DNA of 64,000 nucleotides from Pseudomonas frederiksbergensis. GTDB taxonomy: Bacteria > Pseudomonadota > Gammaproteobacteria > Pseudomonadales > Pseudomonadaceae. The translations under genes were made by a program, and so were the position numbers. Shown here piece by piece: positions 31,024 to 43,516 of the stretch. Numbering within the stretch: position 1 is the first letter of the stretch; each line of letters begins with the position of its first letter. Below the pieces are notes generated by a model. The model ran no database searches. It was not told the origin of the DNA and was given only the letters and a program-made list of their open reading frames with translations. The stretch spans positions 2,480,001-2,544,000 of the forward strand of contig NZ_CP142104.1 in the NCBI RefSeq assembly GCF_035751725.1, written 5' to 3'.

Positions 31024-31551
31024 ATGAACAGGGTTTATTTCAAGGCGAGCCGTGTCCTGGCCGGGGTTTTGATGTGCCTGGCGCTGGTGGCCTGCGACAA
31101 GGTCCAGTCGCCGCCGGCAGCCCAGGCGGGGTTGGCTTTTCATCCCGGGGATGAATGCCATGTGTGTGGCATGGTCATCAGCGATTTTCCCGGGCCCAAG
31201 GGCGCGGCGGTCGGTGCCGGCGGGACGAAGAAGTTTTGCTCACCGGCGGAAATGCTCGGCTGGTGGCTGCAACCGGAGAATCATCGCGCCGACGTGAAGC
31301 TGTACGTCCACGACATGGGCCACAGCCACTGGGACGCACCGGACGACGCTCACCTGATCGACGCGCGCACCGCCTACTTCGTGATCGGCTCCCGACTCAA
31401 GGGCGCCATGGGCGTGGTCCTGGCTTCGTTCTCCGACCTCGAGGCGGCACAAAAACTCGCCCACGAAGCCGGCGGCAAGGTCCTGCGCCTGGAGGACATC
31501 GACCAGAAGCTGCTCGGGCAGGCTGGCGCGATGTCATCGATGAGCCACTGA
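31024..31551 (+). CDS. nosL: NosL copper chaperone lipoprotein
   Basis: 175 aa from ATG 31024 (GAGGA about nine bases upstream). It is a lipoprotein, with lipobox LVAC before DKVQ, then the copper-binding CHVCGM motif of NosL and the conserved MGHSHW segment. It delivers Cu(I) to apo-NosZ at the outer membrane. Last gene of the nos operon; no nosX or tatE follows, the next element being a REP palindrome and the convergent nirN. Confidence 0.94.
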   Translation: MNRVYFKASRVLAGVLMCLALVACDKVQSPPAAQAGLAFHPGDECHVCGMVISDFPGPKGAAVGAGGTKKFCSPAEMLGWWLQPENHRADVKLYVHDMGHSHWDAPDDAHLIDARTAYFVIGSRLKGAMGVVLASFSDLEAAQKLAHEAGGKVLRLEDIDQKLLGQAGAMSSMSH

Positions 31552-31620
31552 CCGCTTTCGGGTGAAGAAGCAACACCATGGGGATAGGGTGGCCGGAAAA
31601 ATGGATTATCGACGCCGCCC

Positions 31621-31663
31621 TTGTGGCGAGGGAGCTTGCTCCCGCTGGGTTGCGCAGCAGCCC
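31621..31663. repeat. REP element between nosL and nirN
   Basis: TGGCGAGGGAGCTTGCTCCCGC plus a GC-rich tail, the same subfamily as the arms at 49-180. It is a single copy between the convergent ends of the nos and nir operons and could form a terminating hairpin for either. Confidence 0.8.
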
Positions 31664-31678
31664 CTCGGAACTGCGATG

Positions 31679-33175
31679 TCAGTGTGAGGTGCCCTCGGCA
31701 AATTCGATCTTGTTGCCCACGTTGTATTTGCCCGACGGCTTGTTCATCGGTAGGCGCTTGATCTCCTTCAGGGTGCTGCTGTCATAGACGATCAGCGCGC
31801 CGTCGGTGTCCCAGATGCTCAGCAGCAGGTAGCGGCCGTCGCGGGTGAATTCGACGTGGGCGGCGGTTTTGCCGGGCATCGGGCGCAGCGTGTGGGCAAT
31901 TTCCAGAGTCTGCTTGTCGATGAGGTGGATGGCATCGTTGTCCGGGCCGAAGAACACGTCGGTCCAGGCATAGCGGGAGTTGGCATGGCTGCGCAGGAAG
32001 AAGCCCGGCCCGAGGGTGGGGATCTGCTTGATGACCTTCCAGGTGTCGAAGTCGATCACTGAAATCAGCCCCTTGCTGATGTTGGGCGTGGCGAATACCC
32101 AATGTCCGTCACGTTTCCAATAGGTGCCCGAGCCCAGATGCGGCATGCCCGGCAGCGCGATATCCGTGACGATCCGTCCGGTGTCGAGGTCGATCACTTG
32201 CCCTCCCTGGGCCTTGCGCGAGGTGGCGAGCAGTTGCCGATAATCCGGAGAGAAGGAGAAGTCATCCAGGTAATCCTCGGCCTCGATGCGCCTGGGCACA
32301 AAGTCCGGGTTCGGCCTGGTGGACACTTCCCAAACCTCTTTCACATCTTTCAACGCAACGATGAAGCTGTCCCGCGGTGGCGCCGTATAGACCGCGCTGA
32401 CCCGCGATGCCTGGCCATCCAGCCCGACCGTTGCAACGGTCTTGACCAGCGACAGGTCACGGGCGTCGAGCACCACCAGGTTGCCCGGCAAGGTGTTGCC
32501 CACCAGCACCCAGCGGCCGTCCTTGCTCACTGCCAGATTACGGGTATTGAGCCCGGCGCGGACCTCGGCGATGAGCTTGAGGTTGTGCAGGTCGTACAGG
32601 CTGATCCAACCGTCCCGTGAGGCGAAGTAGACGAAACGGCCGTCCGGCGAGAATTTCGGCCCGCCGTGCACGGCAAAGTGCGAGGCAAAGCGCGCCAGCA
32701 CCTCGAAGCGATCGCCGTCGACGATATCGACGTGATGGTCGCCGGCCTCCACCACCACGAACAGGTTCAGCGGGTCGGCGTTGTGCTGGGGTTTGTCCGG
32801 CAGCGTGGCAAGATTCGCCAACAGGCGATGACTGCGACGGGTGTCGTCTTCGTTCCAGGTCGGCTCGACGGCGGGCGGGCGCTGGAGATAATGAGTCAGG
32901 CCATCGATCTGCGCGGCATCCAGTACGGTGCCGAACGCCGCCATTTGGCTGGCGGGGCGGCCGTTTTCGATGACCTGGCGGATTTCAGCGGGCTTGATCC
33001 GGCTCAGGCTCTGGGGCAATAGCGCCGGGCCGGCGCCGCCGATGCGATTGACGCCGTGGCATTGCTCGCAGTGCTGCTGATAGTTGCGCTCGGCCAGGTC
33101 CAGGTCCGGCCCGCTGACATCGGCACCGTTGGCCGCGCCTATCCACAGCATCGGCGTGAACCACCAGCCCTTCAT
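31679..33175 (-). CDS. nirN: NirN, dihydro-heme d1 dehydrogenase (cd1-like cytochrome)
   Basis: 498 aa with a signal peptide, one c-type heme motif (CEQCH, about residues 36-40) and an eight-bladed propeller similar to NirS (HYDGR-like repeats, [17 protein letters not shown]). In P. aeruginosa NirN introduces the last double bond into heme d1 in the periplasm. It is last in the nirSMCFDLGHJEN operon, overlapping nirE by four bases. Confidence 0.95.
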   Translation of the reverse strand: MKGWWFTPMLWIGAANGADVSGPDLDLAERNYQQHCEQCHGVNRIGGAGPALLPQSLSRIKPAEIRQVIENGRPASQMAAFGTVLDAAQIDGLTHYLQRPPAVEPTWNEDDTRRSHRLLANLATLPDKPQHNADPLNLFVVVEAGDHHVDIVDGDRFEVLARFASHFAVHGGPKFSPDGRFVYFASRDGWISLYDLHNLKLIAEVRAGLNTRNLAVSKDGRWVLVGNTLPGNLVVLDARDLSLVKTVATVGLDGQASRVSAVYTAPPRDSFIVALKDVKEVWEVSTRPNPDFVPRRIEAEDYLDDFSFSPDYRQLLATSRKAQGGQVIDLDTGRIVTDIALPGMPHLGSGTYWKRDGHWVFATPNISKGLISVIDFDTWKVIKQIPTLGPGFFLRSHANSRYAWTDVFFGPDNDAIHLIDKQTLEIAHTLRPMPGKTAAHVEFTRDGRYLLLSIWDTDGALIVYDSSTLKEIKRLPMNKPSGKYNVGNKIEFAEGTSH

Positions 33176-34014
33176 GACGCCACCTTCGAGGCATAGGGTT
33201 GGGCCTGTGGCATCGGATGAATCCGTGCCGGATGCTGCACCGGCTGCTGGGCAAACAGGCCGACGACCTTGCCGATCACGGTCAGGGTGGGCAGCCCGTC
33301 GGCGCAGGCCTGGGCCATTTCCGGCAACTGCCCAAGTGTGCCGCGCAGCACCTGTTGGTCAGGGCGCGTGCCGTTGCTGATCAACGCTGCCGGCGTGTCG
33401 GCTGCGAGTCCAGCCTCCATCAAGCGCTCGGCAATGGTGCGCAGGTTCGACAAGCCCATGTAGAAGACCAGCGTCTGGCTGTCATCGGCCAGGCTTTGCC
33501 ACGGCAAGTCCAGCTCACCGTCGCGCTGCAAATGACCGGTGATGAATCGGCAGGAGTTGACCAGGTCGCGATGGGTCAGCGGGATGCCGGCATAGGCGGT
33601 ACAACCTGCCGCGGCGGTGATGCCGGGCACCACTTGGCAATCGATGCCACGAGACAGCAGGTATTGCAGCTCTTCAGCGCCACGGCCGAAGATGAACGGG
33701 TCGCCGCCCTTGAGCCGGACGACCCGCTGGCCCTGGTCCGCCAGATCGGCCAACAGTTGGTTGATCTGCGGCTGGGGCAGGCTGTGGCAACCGGCGGCCT
33801 TGCCGACATAATGCCGGGCGCAAGTCAGTGGGATCAGGCTGAGCAGTTGCGGGCTGATCAAGCGGTCGTAGACCACCGCGTCGGCTTGCATCAGCAGGCT
33901 CCAGGCCCGCAACGTCAGCAGGCCCGGGTCACCGGGGCCGGCGCCGACCAGGGCGACTTCCCCTGGTACGAAGGACGATTGCAGGGCAGCGGGCAAAACG
34001 ATGGGGGCAGGCAT
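33172..34014 (-). CDS. nirE: NirE, uroporphyrinogen III C-methyltransferase for heme d1
   Basis: 280 aa from ATG 34014, chosen because AAGGA lies upstream of it and not of the more distal ATG at 34035. Tetrapyrrole methylase fold with [36 protein letters not shown] and VPGITAAAG motifs. It makes precorrin-2, the first committed step of heme d1 synthesis. The length agrees with P. aeruginosa NirE. Confidence 0.95.
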   Translation of the reverse strand: MPAPIVLPAALQSSFVPGEVALVGAGPGDPGLLTLRAWSLLMQADAVVYDRLISPQLLSLIPLTCARHYVGKAAGCHSLPQPQINQLLADLADQGQRVVRLKGGDPFIFGRGAEELQYLLSRGIDCQVVPGITAAAGCTAYAGIPLTHRDLVNSCRFITGHLQRDGELDLPWQSLADDSQTLVFYMGLSNLRTIAERLMEAGLAADTPAALISNGTRPDQQVLRGTLGQLPEMAQACADGLPTLTVIGKVVGLFAQQPVQHPARIHPMPQAQPYASKVAS

Positions 34015-34057
34015 GGGACTTCCTTGGTTCGTCATCAGGTTCGCCGTCGGCTTCGGG

Positions 34058-35236
34058 CTATATCGGTTGCAGTGCAACGCTGGGAATCGCGTGCACGCCG
34101 ATTTCTTCATCGCTCAAGTGGCAACCGGGGTCTTGGCCCCACAAGTCACCGTCGGCCCAGGCGCGGGTGCGGGTGTTGCCGTTGCAGATCCCCAGCCAGC
34201 GACATTGGCCGCAGCGTCCCCCGACGGCGCGAGGGTGCTCGCGCAGCTTCAGGAGAAGGGGCTCGGGGCGGTCCAGCCAAAGGGACTTGAACGGCGTCCG
34301 GCGGACATTGCCCACCGAGTGCTGCCACCAATACGTGTCGGGATGCACCTCGCCGGTGTTGTCGATGTTGGCGATGCCGCTGCCCGAGGCATTGCCGCCC
34401 CAGGCCCGCAGCATCTGCTCCAGCGCGGTGGAGTGTTGGGGCAGGCACCGGGCGACCCAGTGCAGCAGCAGGATCGCATCGGCATCGTTGTTGCCGCTGA
34501 CGAAATCGCTGTCGCGGCCGTGTTCGATGTCCGCCCAGGCACGCTGGAAAATCATATCCATGGCCTCGCGGCTCATCTGCTGATGGGCATCGAGCTTGCG
34601 GCTGCGCTTGCCGCGACCGCTGTAGTTGAGATGCGACAGGTAGAATTTCTGCACATCGTATTCGTCCATCAGCTCCAGCAGCCTGGGCAGTTGCAGATGG
34701 TTCTGCTGGGTCAGGGTCGTGCGCAATCCGACCCTGATCCCACGTTCGCGGCAGAGCCGGATCGCCGCCATTGAGCTGGCGAAGCTGCCCTTGAGCTGCC
34801 GGAATTCATCGTGGGTCGCTTCCAGGCCATCGATGCTGATGCCCACGTAATCAAAATTCGCCGCCGCGATCTGCTCGATATTGGCGGCATCGATCAGCGT
34901 GCCGTTGGTGGACAGGGCGACGAAGAAACCTCTGGCACGGGCGTAGGCGCTGAGCTGGAACAGGTCCTCGCGCAGCAACGGTTCGCCGCCGGACAGGATC
35001 AACACCCGCACCCCGGCGTCGTGCAGGTCGTCGATCACTTGCAGGGCTTCGGCCGTGTTCAGCTCATCGTGAAACACGCTGTCGGCGGAGGTTGCGTAGC
35101 AATGCTTGCAGGTCAGGTTGCAGCGCCTGAGCAGGTTCCAGATCACCACCGGTGCGCGCAGGCTGCCCGGGGGTGCGACGCGAGGGGCGGGGCATTGCCC
35201 GGCCAGGGCGCGCAGGTAATGGCTGATCCTCAACAT
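34058..35236 (-). CDS. nirJ: NirJ, radical SAM enzyme of heme d1 synthesis
   Basis: 392 aa. The radical-SAM motif CNLTCKHC is at about residues 39-46, with [15 protein letters not shown] and an SPASM-like C-terminal cysteine cluster ([10 protein letters not shown] then GC). It removes two propionate side chains on the path to heme d1. The gene lies between nirE and nirH with short gaps, the usual order. Confidence 0.95.
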   Translation of the reverse strand: MLRISHYLRALAGQCPAPRVAPPGSLRAPVVIWNLLRRCNLTCKHCYATSADSVFHDELNTAEALQVIDDLHDAGVRVLILSGGEPLLREDLFQLSAYARARGFFVALSTNGTLIDAANIEQIAAANFDYVGISIDGLEATHDEFRQLKGSFASSMAAIRLCRERGIRVGLRTTLTQQNHLQLPRLLELMDEYDVQKFYLSHLNYSGRGKRSRKLDAHQQMSREAMDMIFQRAWADIEHGRDSDFVSGNNDADAILLLHWVARCLPQHSTALEQMLRAWGGNASGSGIANIDNTGEVHPDTYWWQHSVGNVRRTPFKSLWLDRPEPLLLKLREHPRAVGGRCGQCRWLGICNGNTRTRAWADGDLWGQDPGCHLSDEEIGVHAIPSVALQPI

Positions 35237-35263
35237 AAGCGCTCCTTCGGTCGATGTGCAGGT

Positions 35264-35785
35264 TCAGCGCGCGGCCGGTGTCAGGCGCAAGCCGGTTTTC
35301 TTCAGGATCCGGCTGCTCACCAGCATGTCGTCGGCGGCGCAGGCATCCCCCAGCAGGTAACGCAGGTGGTCGCGGTAGCTGTCGATTTCTTCGCGACTGC
35401 GCCCGTGGACCATGGCGAACAGGTTGTAACGCCAGCCGGGGCGGCGCGGGCGGCGGTAGCAATGGCTGACGAAGGGCTGCGCGCCCAACAGCGCGCCGAG
35501 GCGCGGCATGTCGGTGTCGGCGACATCCCAGACGGTCATGCCGTTGTGGCGATAGCCCAGGCGATAATGGTTGGGTACGGCGGCGATGCGACGGATTGCG
35601 CCTTCGGCCTGCAGGCGCTTGAGCAGGTCGAGGGTGGACTCGACACTCAAGCCCAGTTGTTCGGCGAGCCAGCTCCAGGGATCTTCGAGCAAGGGCAGGC
35701 CGGCCTGGGTCAGTTCGACCAGGCGCAGGGCCAGCGGAGTTTCTTCCTGTTGCAATGAGTCAAACCGGGAAATACAAACCGACAT
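35264..35785 (-). CDS. nirH: NirH, siroheme decarboxylase subunit (AsnC/Lrp-like)
   Basis: 173 aa with an AsnC-like winged-helix start and the conserved HCYRRPRRPGWRYNLFAMVHG block carrying the decarboxylase active-site His/Tyr region. It works with NirD, NirG and NirL to decarboxylate siroheme to didecarboxysiroheme. The start lies inside nirG (26-bp overlap). Confidence 0.92.
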   Translation of the reverse strand: MSVCISRFDSLQQEETPLALRLVELTQAGLPLLEDPWSWLAEQLGLSVESTLDLLKRLQAEGAIRRIAAVPNHYRLGYRHNGMTVWDVADTDMPRLGALLGAQPFVSHCYRRPRRPGWRYNLFAMVHGRSREEIDSYRDHLRYLLGDACAADDMLVSSRILKKTGLRLTPAAR

Positions 35786-36203
35786 GGTAGGTTTCCTCCT
35801 TGGGCAGGTTCAGCGGCACCAGGCCGGTCAGCCGTTCGATGCGCAGCAGGGTGTCGGCGATCGCCTGTTCGCTGGGGCAGGCAAGCACGAACCACATGTT
35901 CCAGGCGTGCTCGCGACGGTAGTTGTGGGCCACTTCGGGCAGGTCGGCGAGCAGCTCGGCGATGGTCTCGAAACGCGCTTCGGGCACGGCCAGGGCGGCG
36001 AGGGTGAACGCGCCGCCGAGGCGATCGATGTCGAACATCGGGCCGAAACGAGTCAGCACGCCTTCGTTGAGCAACTCATGCAGACGGTCGAGCAGCTCGG
36101 CGCTGTTGCTGTCCAGCTCGCGGGCCAGGTGCTCCCAGGGATGGCGCACCAGGGGCAAGCCCAGTTGCAGCCGGTTGATCAGGCGGCGGTCCAGGTCATC
36201 CAT
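35760..36203 (-). CDS. nirG: NirG, siroheme decarboxylase subunit
   Basis: 147 aa from ATG 36203 ([13 protein letters not shown]), overlapping the end of nirL by eight bases. AsnC-like fold with [19 protein letters not shown], the NirD/NirG version of the active-site block. It forms a complex with NirH/NirL/NirD. Confidence 0.92.
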   Translation of the reverse strand: MDDLDRRLINRLQLGLPLVRHPWEHLARELDSNSAELLDRLHELLNEGVLTRFGPMFDIDRLGGAFTLAALAVPEARFETIAELLADLPEVAHNYRREHAWNMWFVLACPSEQAIADTLLRIERLTGLVPLNLPKEETYHVGLYFPV

Positions 36204-36708
36204 CGATCGAGGCTCCGGCCGGTGCGGCGAAACGTCCGCCGCATTGCTTGAACAAGTGCGTGCTGAACAACAATTGATGGGGCAGGTCATCCAGCAGATG
36301 TTCCTGGAGCAACGCCTGGACCTGGGCCTCGACGCGATCGCGCTGGCGTCCGTGAATCATGCAGAACAGGTTGTATTGCCACTGGGGCAGCCGTCGTGGG
36401 CGCTGGTAGCAGAGGCTGATGCCCGGTGCATGGCCGAGGCGTCGCCCGACTTCATCGACCAACGCATCCGGCACGTCCAGCACCAACATGGCATTGGCGG
36501 AAAATCCCAAGGCGCGGTGATTGACCACCAGGCCAACGCGGCGGAACAGGCCTTGCTCGTGCCATAGCCGTACTTGCTCGAGCACCTGCGACTCGCTGGC
36601 CTCGATCTGTTCGGCCAAGGCCTGGAAGGGACGCGGAGTCAGCGGCAAACCGGTTTCCAGCGAACGGCGCAGCGCCAGGGATTGTGGCTCGCTCAGGGCG
36701 GTGTTCAT
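36196..36708 (-). CDS. nirL: NirL, siroheme decarboxylase subunit
   Basis: 170 aa from ATG 36708, overlapping nirD by four bases. Paralogue of NirH with [21 protein letters not shown] and the C-terminal FKQCGGRFA segment. The length agrees with NirL of P. aeruginosa. Confidence 0.92.
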   Translation of the reverse strand: MNTALSEPQSLALRRSLETGLPLTPRPFQALAEQIEASESQVLEQVRLWHEQGLFRRVGLVVNHRALGFSANAMLVLDVPDALVDEVGRRLGHAPGISLCYQRPRRLPQWQYNLFCMIHGRQRDRVEAQVQALLQEHLLDDLPHQLLFSTHLFKQCGGRFAAPAGASIDG

Positions 36709-37163
36709 GGGGTGGCCTCCAGGGCAAAGCCCAGGTCGATGCGGTAGGCGGTGAGCATGGGCAGGTCCAGGGGCGTGAGGCCGGTGTCCTGCTCCAGTTC
36801 CTGGAGGATGTTGTCCAGGTGGGCGCGGTCGGGACCGGTCAGCACGAACCAGAGGTTGTAGCGATGCTCCCGTTCGTAGTTGTGATTGACTTCCGGGTAC
36901 TGGCTGACGCGCCCGGCCACTTGATGCAAGCGCTCCGGCGGCACCGCGAGGGCGGCTAGGGTGCTGGCGCCGGCCCGGCTGTGTTCGAACACCGGACCGA
37001 CCCTCGACAACGTCCCCGCCAGTTGCAGGTGTTGAAGACAGTCGATGACCTGGGTCTCGCTGCAACCGAGGGTTTCGGCCATGGCCTTGTAGGGTTCGGC
37101 ACACAGCGGCATGCCGTGTTGGAAGCGGTCGATCAGGCGACGGGCGAGTGGGCTCGGTGTCAT
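36705..37163 (-). CDS. nirD: NirD, siroheme decarboxylase subunit
   Basis: 152 aa from ATG 37163; the frame extends to a TTG at 37169, which is less likely. AsnC-like, with [20 protein letters not shown] near the centre. Four consecutive genes (nirD, L, G, H) are internal duplications of one another, as known for this pathway. Confidence 0.92.
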   Translation of the reverse strand: MTPSPLARRLIDRFQHGMPLCAEPYKAMAETLGCSETQVIDCLQHLQLAGTLSRVGPVFEHSRAGASTLAALAVPPERLHQVAGRVSQYPEVNHNYEREHRYNLWFVLTGPDRAHLDNILQELEQDTGLTPLDLPMLTAYRIDLGFALEATP

Positions 37164-37165
37164 GG

Positions 37166-38344
37166 TCAATACCCTGGCTTGTGCGCGCGGCTGCTGAAGA
37201 AAATGCCGCTGGGGCTCAGTGACGGCAGCGTGCCGATCCGTTCCAGTCGATAGGGATCCCAGACTTGCACTTCACCGCCATCCCGGGCGGACAGCCACAA
37301 TTGGTCGCCGCGGGCGGTGAACTCCATGTGCAGCACCGCCGCCCCGGGACGCAGATCGGCAACGATGGCATGGGTCTGGGTGTCGATGACCTGGACGTGG
37401 TCGTTGTCCGGATAGGCGAAGTTGACCCAGAGCTGGCGTCCATCCGGCCGTGCGGTGACGAACACCGGCTGCCCGGCCACGGCAATGGCGTCGACCTGCT
37501 GCCAATTCGTCGCGTCCATCACCAGCACTTGGTGGTGACCGACGGCGGGCACGAAGGCTTGCTGCCCAGCCAAGGCCCAGCCTTCCAGATGGGGCATCTT
37601 GTAGACCGGCAGCCGGGCCTCGCCGCGTCCGTAATGGCCCAGCACGCGCTTGACCCCGTGCTCCGGATGCCAGAGATCGAGTTGTGCCATGCCGTCTTCG
37701 CCGAACAGCCCGGCCATGTAGTAGCGCCCGTCCGGGGTGATCAGCGCGTCGTAGGGTTGCTTGCCGATGCCGGTGAAACGCTCGATGCGCGGTGTGGTGC
37801 CTTCGCTGAAGTCGGCGGTCCAGATCTCGTCGGTGTCGAACAGGCTGAACACAAAACGCTGGCCGGGCGCATCCACCAGGCCCACCACCCGGGAGCGTCT
37901 ACCGGTGTCCGGCAGCGGTGTGGCCGGGATGTCGGCGATCGGGTCCAGGGTCCGGGCATCGAATACTTTCACGCCGCCGGGTTCGTAGTTGGACACGGCG
38001 ATCAGCTTGCCATCCTGGCTGATCGCGCCACCGATACTGTTGCCGCCCTGGAGGATGCGGCGGTCGATGCGAGCGGTCAGCAAATCGACCTTGCTCAGCC
38101 CGCCATCGCGGCCAAACACGTAGGCGTAGCGCTGGTCCCGGGAGAACACCACCGAGGCATGGGACAAGTCGCCCAAGCCTTCGACGCGGGCGAGCAGGCT
38201 GCGGTTGTCGCTTTCGATGATCTGCAGGCTGCCGCTGGCGCGCTCTATCACCACGCCCAGGTCGCCCGTGCCGCGCAGCGTGGGCTGGGCGCAACCGGCG
38301 AGCAGGATTGCAGCGCTGGCCACGCAAAGGAGGGTACGGATCAT
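37166..38344 (-). CDS. nirF: NirF lipoprotein of heme d1 synthesis
   Basis: 392 aa from ATG 38344, overlapping the nirC stop. The signal peptide ends in a lipobox (LLAGC-AQ), consistent with a membrane-anchored periplasmic protein. The rest is a cd1-like propeller without the c-heme domain. NirF acts late in heme d1 synthesis and interacts with NirS and NirN. Confidence 0.94.
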   Translation of the reverse strand: MIRTLLCVASAAILLAGCAQPTLRGTGDLGVVIERASGSLQIIESDNRSLLARVEGLGDLSHASVVFSRDQRYAYVFGRDGGLSKVDLLTARIDRRILQGGNSIGGAISQDGKLIAVSNYEPGGVKVFDARTLDPIADIPATPLPDTGRRSRVVGLVDAPGQRFVFSLFDTDEIWTADFSEGTTPRIERFTGIGKQPYDALITPDGRYYMAGLFGEDGMAQLDLWHPEHGVKRVLGHYGRGEARLPVYKMPHLEGWALAGQQAFVPAVGHHQVLVMDATNWQQVDAIAVAGQPVFVTARPDGRQLWVNFAYPDNDHVQVIDTQTHAIVADLRPGAAVLHMEFTARGDQLWLSARDGGEVQVWDPYRLERIGTLPSLSPSGIFFSSRAHKPGY

Positions 38345-38670
38345 GATGCGGGTTTTCCTTGAAGAAGCCGGTCCACCAACCAGCGAATATCGTCGGGGCC
38401 GAGCAGTGGCGCCCAACCGGGCATCGCGCTGCCGGGGCGGCCCAGGGTGACGGTGGCGATGAGGCTGTCACGGGATTTGCCCGTCAGCGCTTCGCGGGTC
38501 AGCGGCGGACCGAGGCCGCCGGTCATTCGCAGGCCGTGGCAGGCGCCACAGTCCTGGTCCAGAAGATGTTGGAGTTGGGCCTGGCGCGGCGGGTCGGGAG
38601 CGGCCAGCGCGCAGGCGGGGATAAGCAGGAGGAGGGCGCTGATCGAGGGGGTGAAGCTGTGTCGTTCCAT
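38341..38670 (-). CDS. nirC: NirC c-type cytochrome
   Basis: 109 aa from ATG 38670 with GGAGGA directly upstream at good spacing. It has a signal peptide (ACALAA) and a single CGACH heme motif. It is a periplasmic electron carrier that can donate to NirS or serve maturation of heme d1. It is separated from nirM by a 69-bp gap holding a REP hairpin. Confidence 0.93.
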   Translation of the reverse strand: MERHSFTPSISALLLLIPACALAAPDPPRQAQLQHLLDQDCGACHGLRMTGGLGPPLTREALTGKSRDSLIATVTLGRPGSAMPGWAPLLGPDDIRWLVDRLLQGKPAS

Positions 38671-38700
38671 GACGTCCTCCGGGTTGAATGATGTTGCTTT

Positions 38701-38730
38701 CGTGGCGAGGGGCAAGCTCCCTCACCACGG
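38701..38730. repeat. Intercistronic REP hairpin between nirM and nirC
   Basis: CGTGGCGAGGGGCAAGCTCCCTCACCACG forms a hairpin inside the nir operon, in the 69 bp between the nirM stop (38740) and the nirC start (38670). Confidence 0.8.
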
Positions 38731-38739
38731 GTTATGTAA

Positions 38740-39048
38740 TTACTTAAGGGTCAAGACCCAAGCCGCGAGGATCTTGGCCTCTTCTTCCGTCACCGGGTTG
38801 GCGGGCATCGGCATCGGTCCCCAGTTGCCCTGCGTGCCTTCCTTGATGTGTTTGGCCAGTAGCGCCTCGGCCCCGGCGACGCCTGCGTTTTTCGCCGCGA
38901 CTTCCTTGAGCGCCGGGCCCACTACCTTGGTGTCGATGGAGTGGCAGGCTGCGCACGGTTTGCTCTTGAACAATGTCGGGCCGTCCTGCGCCATTGCCGG
39001 CAGGCTGTAGGCGGCGGTCAGGGCCAGCGCGATGAGAATAGGCTTCAT
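38740..39048 (-). CDS. nirM: NirM cytochrome c551
   Basis: 102 aa with a signal peptide (AAYSLPAMA) and one heme motif CAACH, C-terminal WVLTLK and the axial-Met region WGPMPMP typical of c551. Periplasmic electron donor to NirS. GAGGA lies before the ATG; the gene follows nirS by 24 bp. Confidence 0.95.
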   Translation of the reverse strand: MKPILIALALTAAYSLPAMAQDGPTLFKSKPCAACHSIDTKVVGPALKEVAAKNAGVAGAEALLAKHIKEGTQGNWGPMPMPANPVTEEEAKILAAWVLTLK

Positions 39049-39072
39049 GTTTTTTCCTCTTATTGATGGGGC

Positions 39073-41748
<2,676 letters not shown>

Positions 41749-41765
<17 letters not shown>

Positions 41766-42333
41766 ACGCGTTGAAGTGGCCCGGCGGTTGCCCGGGGATC
41801 TGGCGATGTGGTTCTTCATCCTCGCCGAGCTGTCAGTGTTCGCGCTGCTGATCCTCGCGTTCACCGCCGCCCAGGCACTGCACCCGCAGATGTTCAGCGA
41901 AGGCCGCCAATTGCTCGACCACTCCACGGGCCTGGCGATGACCCTCAGCCTGCTGACCGCCGGACTGTTCGCCGCCCTGGCCCTGGAGCAAGCCCGGCAA
42001 GACCGGCCACGACGAGCCGCGTTGATGTTGTGCGGCGCGTTGCTGCTCGCCTGTGGCTACGTAGGCATCAAGCTCAGCGAGTATGCGCACCTGCTGGCGA
42101 ACGGCCTCGGCATGGAGCACAACACCTTCTTCACCTTGTACTGGATCCTCACCGCGTTCCATTTCCTCCATGTGCTGCTGGGCATGGTCATCCTCGCGTG
42201 GTTGGCCGAGGGTTGCCGCCGCCGGCGCTACGGTGCGCAGCAACACAGCGGGCTGGAATCCGGCGTGTTGTATTGGCACATGGTGGATCTGGTCTGGGTG
42301 GTGTTGTTTCCGGTGGTCTATATCCTCGATTGA
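41749..42333 (+). CDS. nirO: NirO/NorE, cytochrome oxidase subunit III-like membrane protein
   Basis: About 194 aa from ATG 41749 (an in-frame ATG at 41740 is the alternative; both lie inside nirQ). Five hydrophobic segments with PGDLAMWFFILAELSVF, FTLYWILTAFHFLHVLLG and GVLYWHMVDLVWVVLFPVVY, as in oxidase subunit III. It accompanies NO reductase and improves its activity in other denitrifiers, though it is not a core subunit. Confidence 0.9.
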
Positions 42334-42345
42334 ATGGAGGTGCCC

Positions 42346-42591
42346 GTGTCGACGTCCCGTATCCTGATCGTCTGCTGGACAATGCTGGCCGTGTTAAGTA
42401 CCGCCACCGTTGCCTTGGCCCAGGTCGCTGCCAACGGGCTGGTGGCAATCGCCATCCTGGCAATTGCCGTGACCAAGGCCTGGTTGATCGCCGACGGCTT
42501 CATGGAATTGCGCCATGCCCCGCGGTTGTGGCGGCGGTTGGTGTTGAGCTGGGCGGTGGTGCTGGCGGTGGGGGTTTCTTTTGGGGTTTGA
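42346..42591 (+). CDS. nirP: NirP/NorF small membrane protein
   Basis: 81 aa if started at GTG 42346, which has GGAGG five bases upstream; an ATG at 42334 adds four residues but lacks a ribosome site because GGAGG lies downstream of it. Three hydrophobic segments, with AVTKAWLIADGFMELRHAP typical of the oxidase subunit IV-like NorF family. Last gene of nirQOP; a REP hairpin follows. Confidence 0.85.
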   Translation: MSTSRILIVCWTMLAVLSTATVALAQVAANGLVAIAILAIAVTKAWLIADGFMELRHAPRLWRRLVLSWAVVLAVGVSFGV

Positions 42592-42608
42592 GTCCCTGCG
42601 TAAACCCC

Positions 42609-42639
42609 CGTAGCGAGGGAGCGGGCCCCTCGCTACGAA
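42609..42639. repeat. REP-type hairpin after nirP
   Basis: CGTAGCGAGGGAGC and GCCCCTCGCTACG form a strong palindrome 18 bp after the nirP stop, a likely transcription end point or mRNA cap for nirQOP before the inserted effector pair. Confidence 0.75.
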
Positions 42640-42717
42640 TGTGACACTGGACGAATGGGGGGACGTGGCCAATTAGGGGAGTGGTTGGTCTGGAATACGG
42701 ACGTAGGGACCGATCTC

Positions 42718-43488
42718 TTATTTGTTCTCCGCAGCCAGGCGAATGGCTTGGAGTTTTGTGAAATCAGGCTTGGCCCTTCCATCAGCCACTGTACTGCCAT
42801 CAGGATAAGTAAAGGTGGTGTGATTACCTTTCCTCTTAATGTTGGGTCCGGCTGAATAGACTACATAGCTGGAGTGCAGGATGGGCTCAAAGTGCACTGC
42901 CTGTGCTTGTACCGCTCGATAGCTTAGATAGATATTTCCTTCGCCAGCTAAGCTGACAGTTTTCTTATATGGTCCTAAAAATTCTTCATCAATCCATGGG
43001 TAGTAGTCTTTTTTAATAATCAAATCTCCTTTGACGTTGAAGTCAGCCCCACCGCGTGGCGAGTTGTTGCGGTCAAAAATCACTACAACACCCCCTCCGG
43101 CACGATAAGTTACGTTTTCGCCAAAGGGAGTCGGCGTGGCATAAGCGACGCCGAAGGTCACATTGCTCAAGCGCCATTGGCACGCGCCGCCACCGTCCAT
43201 AGGCAGCTCGGCTCGATAGAGGTCACTCTGTCCTTGACGCACTGGCCATATATCCGTTCGCTGATACTCGTCACGTTGGTAGGGTTTGCCCATTGCAGTG
43301 TGGTCGGTGAAGGTACAGATGGTGGAGCGGTAAACGACCTGCATGACTTCATTTGTCAGCTCCTTGGGCAGATTTACCGTTACCGTCACTTTTTCGCTGT
43401 CCGCAGGTGGCGCCAGGCCGTAGTCCTTGGCGCAACCGCTGAGACTGATGAGCATTGCCACTATGACGATGGGTATTTTCTTGATCAT
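42718..43488 (-). CDS. Lipoprotein, probable immunity partner of the adjacent lipase effector
   Basis: 256 aa from ATG 43488 with AAGGAG upstream. The signal peptide ends in the lipobox SLSGC-AK, placing it in the periplasm on a membrane. I do not recognise the remaining sequence. Immediate position downstream of a lipase gene on the same strand, periplasmic lipidation and a base composition visibly AT-richer than the flanking nir and nor genes all fit a Tli-type immunity protein for a type VI lipase effector. Function is inferred from context only. Confidence 0.7.
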   Translation of the reverse strand: MIKKIPIVIVAMLISLSGCAKDYGLAPPADSEKVTVTVNLPKELTNEVMQVVYRSTICTFTDHTAMGKPYQRDEYQRTDIWPVRQGQSDLYRAELPMDGGGACQWRLSNVTFGVAYATPTPFGENVTYRAGGGVVVIFDRNNSPRGGADFNVKGDLIIKKDYYPWIDEEFLGPYKKTVSLAGEGNIYLSYRAVQAQAVHFEPILHSSYVVYSAGPNIKRKGNHTTFTYPDGSTVADGRAKPDFTKLQAIRLAAENK

Positions 43489-43516
43489 GATCCACTCCTT
43501 GCTCGTGTCGACGGAC

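Noticed and set aside
31552..31678. nosX or another small gene after nosL
   Set aside because: Only a REP palindrome is seen; no frame with a start and ribosome site.
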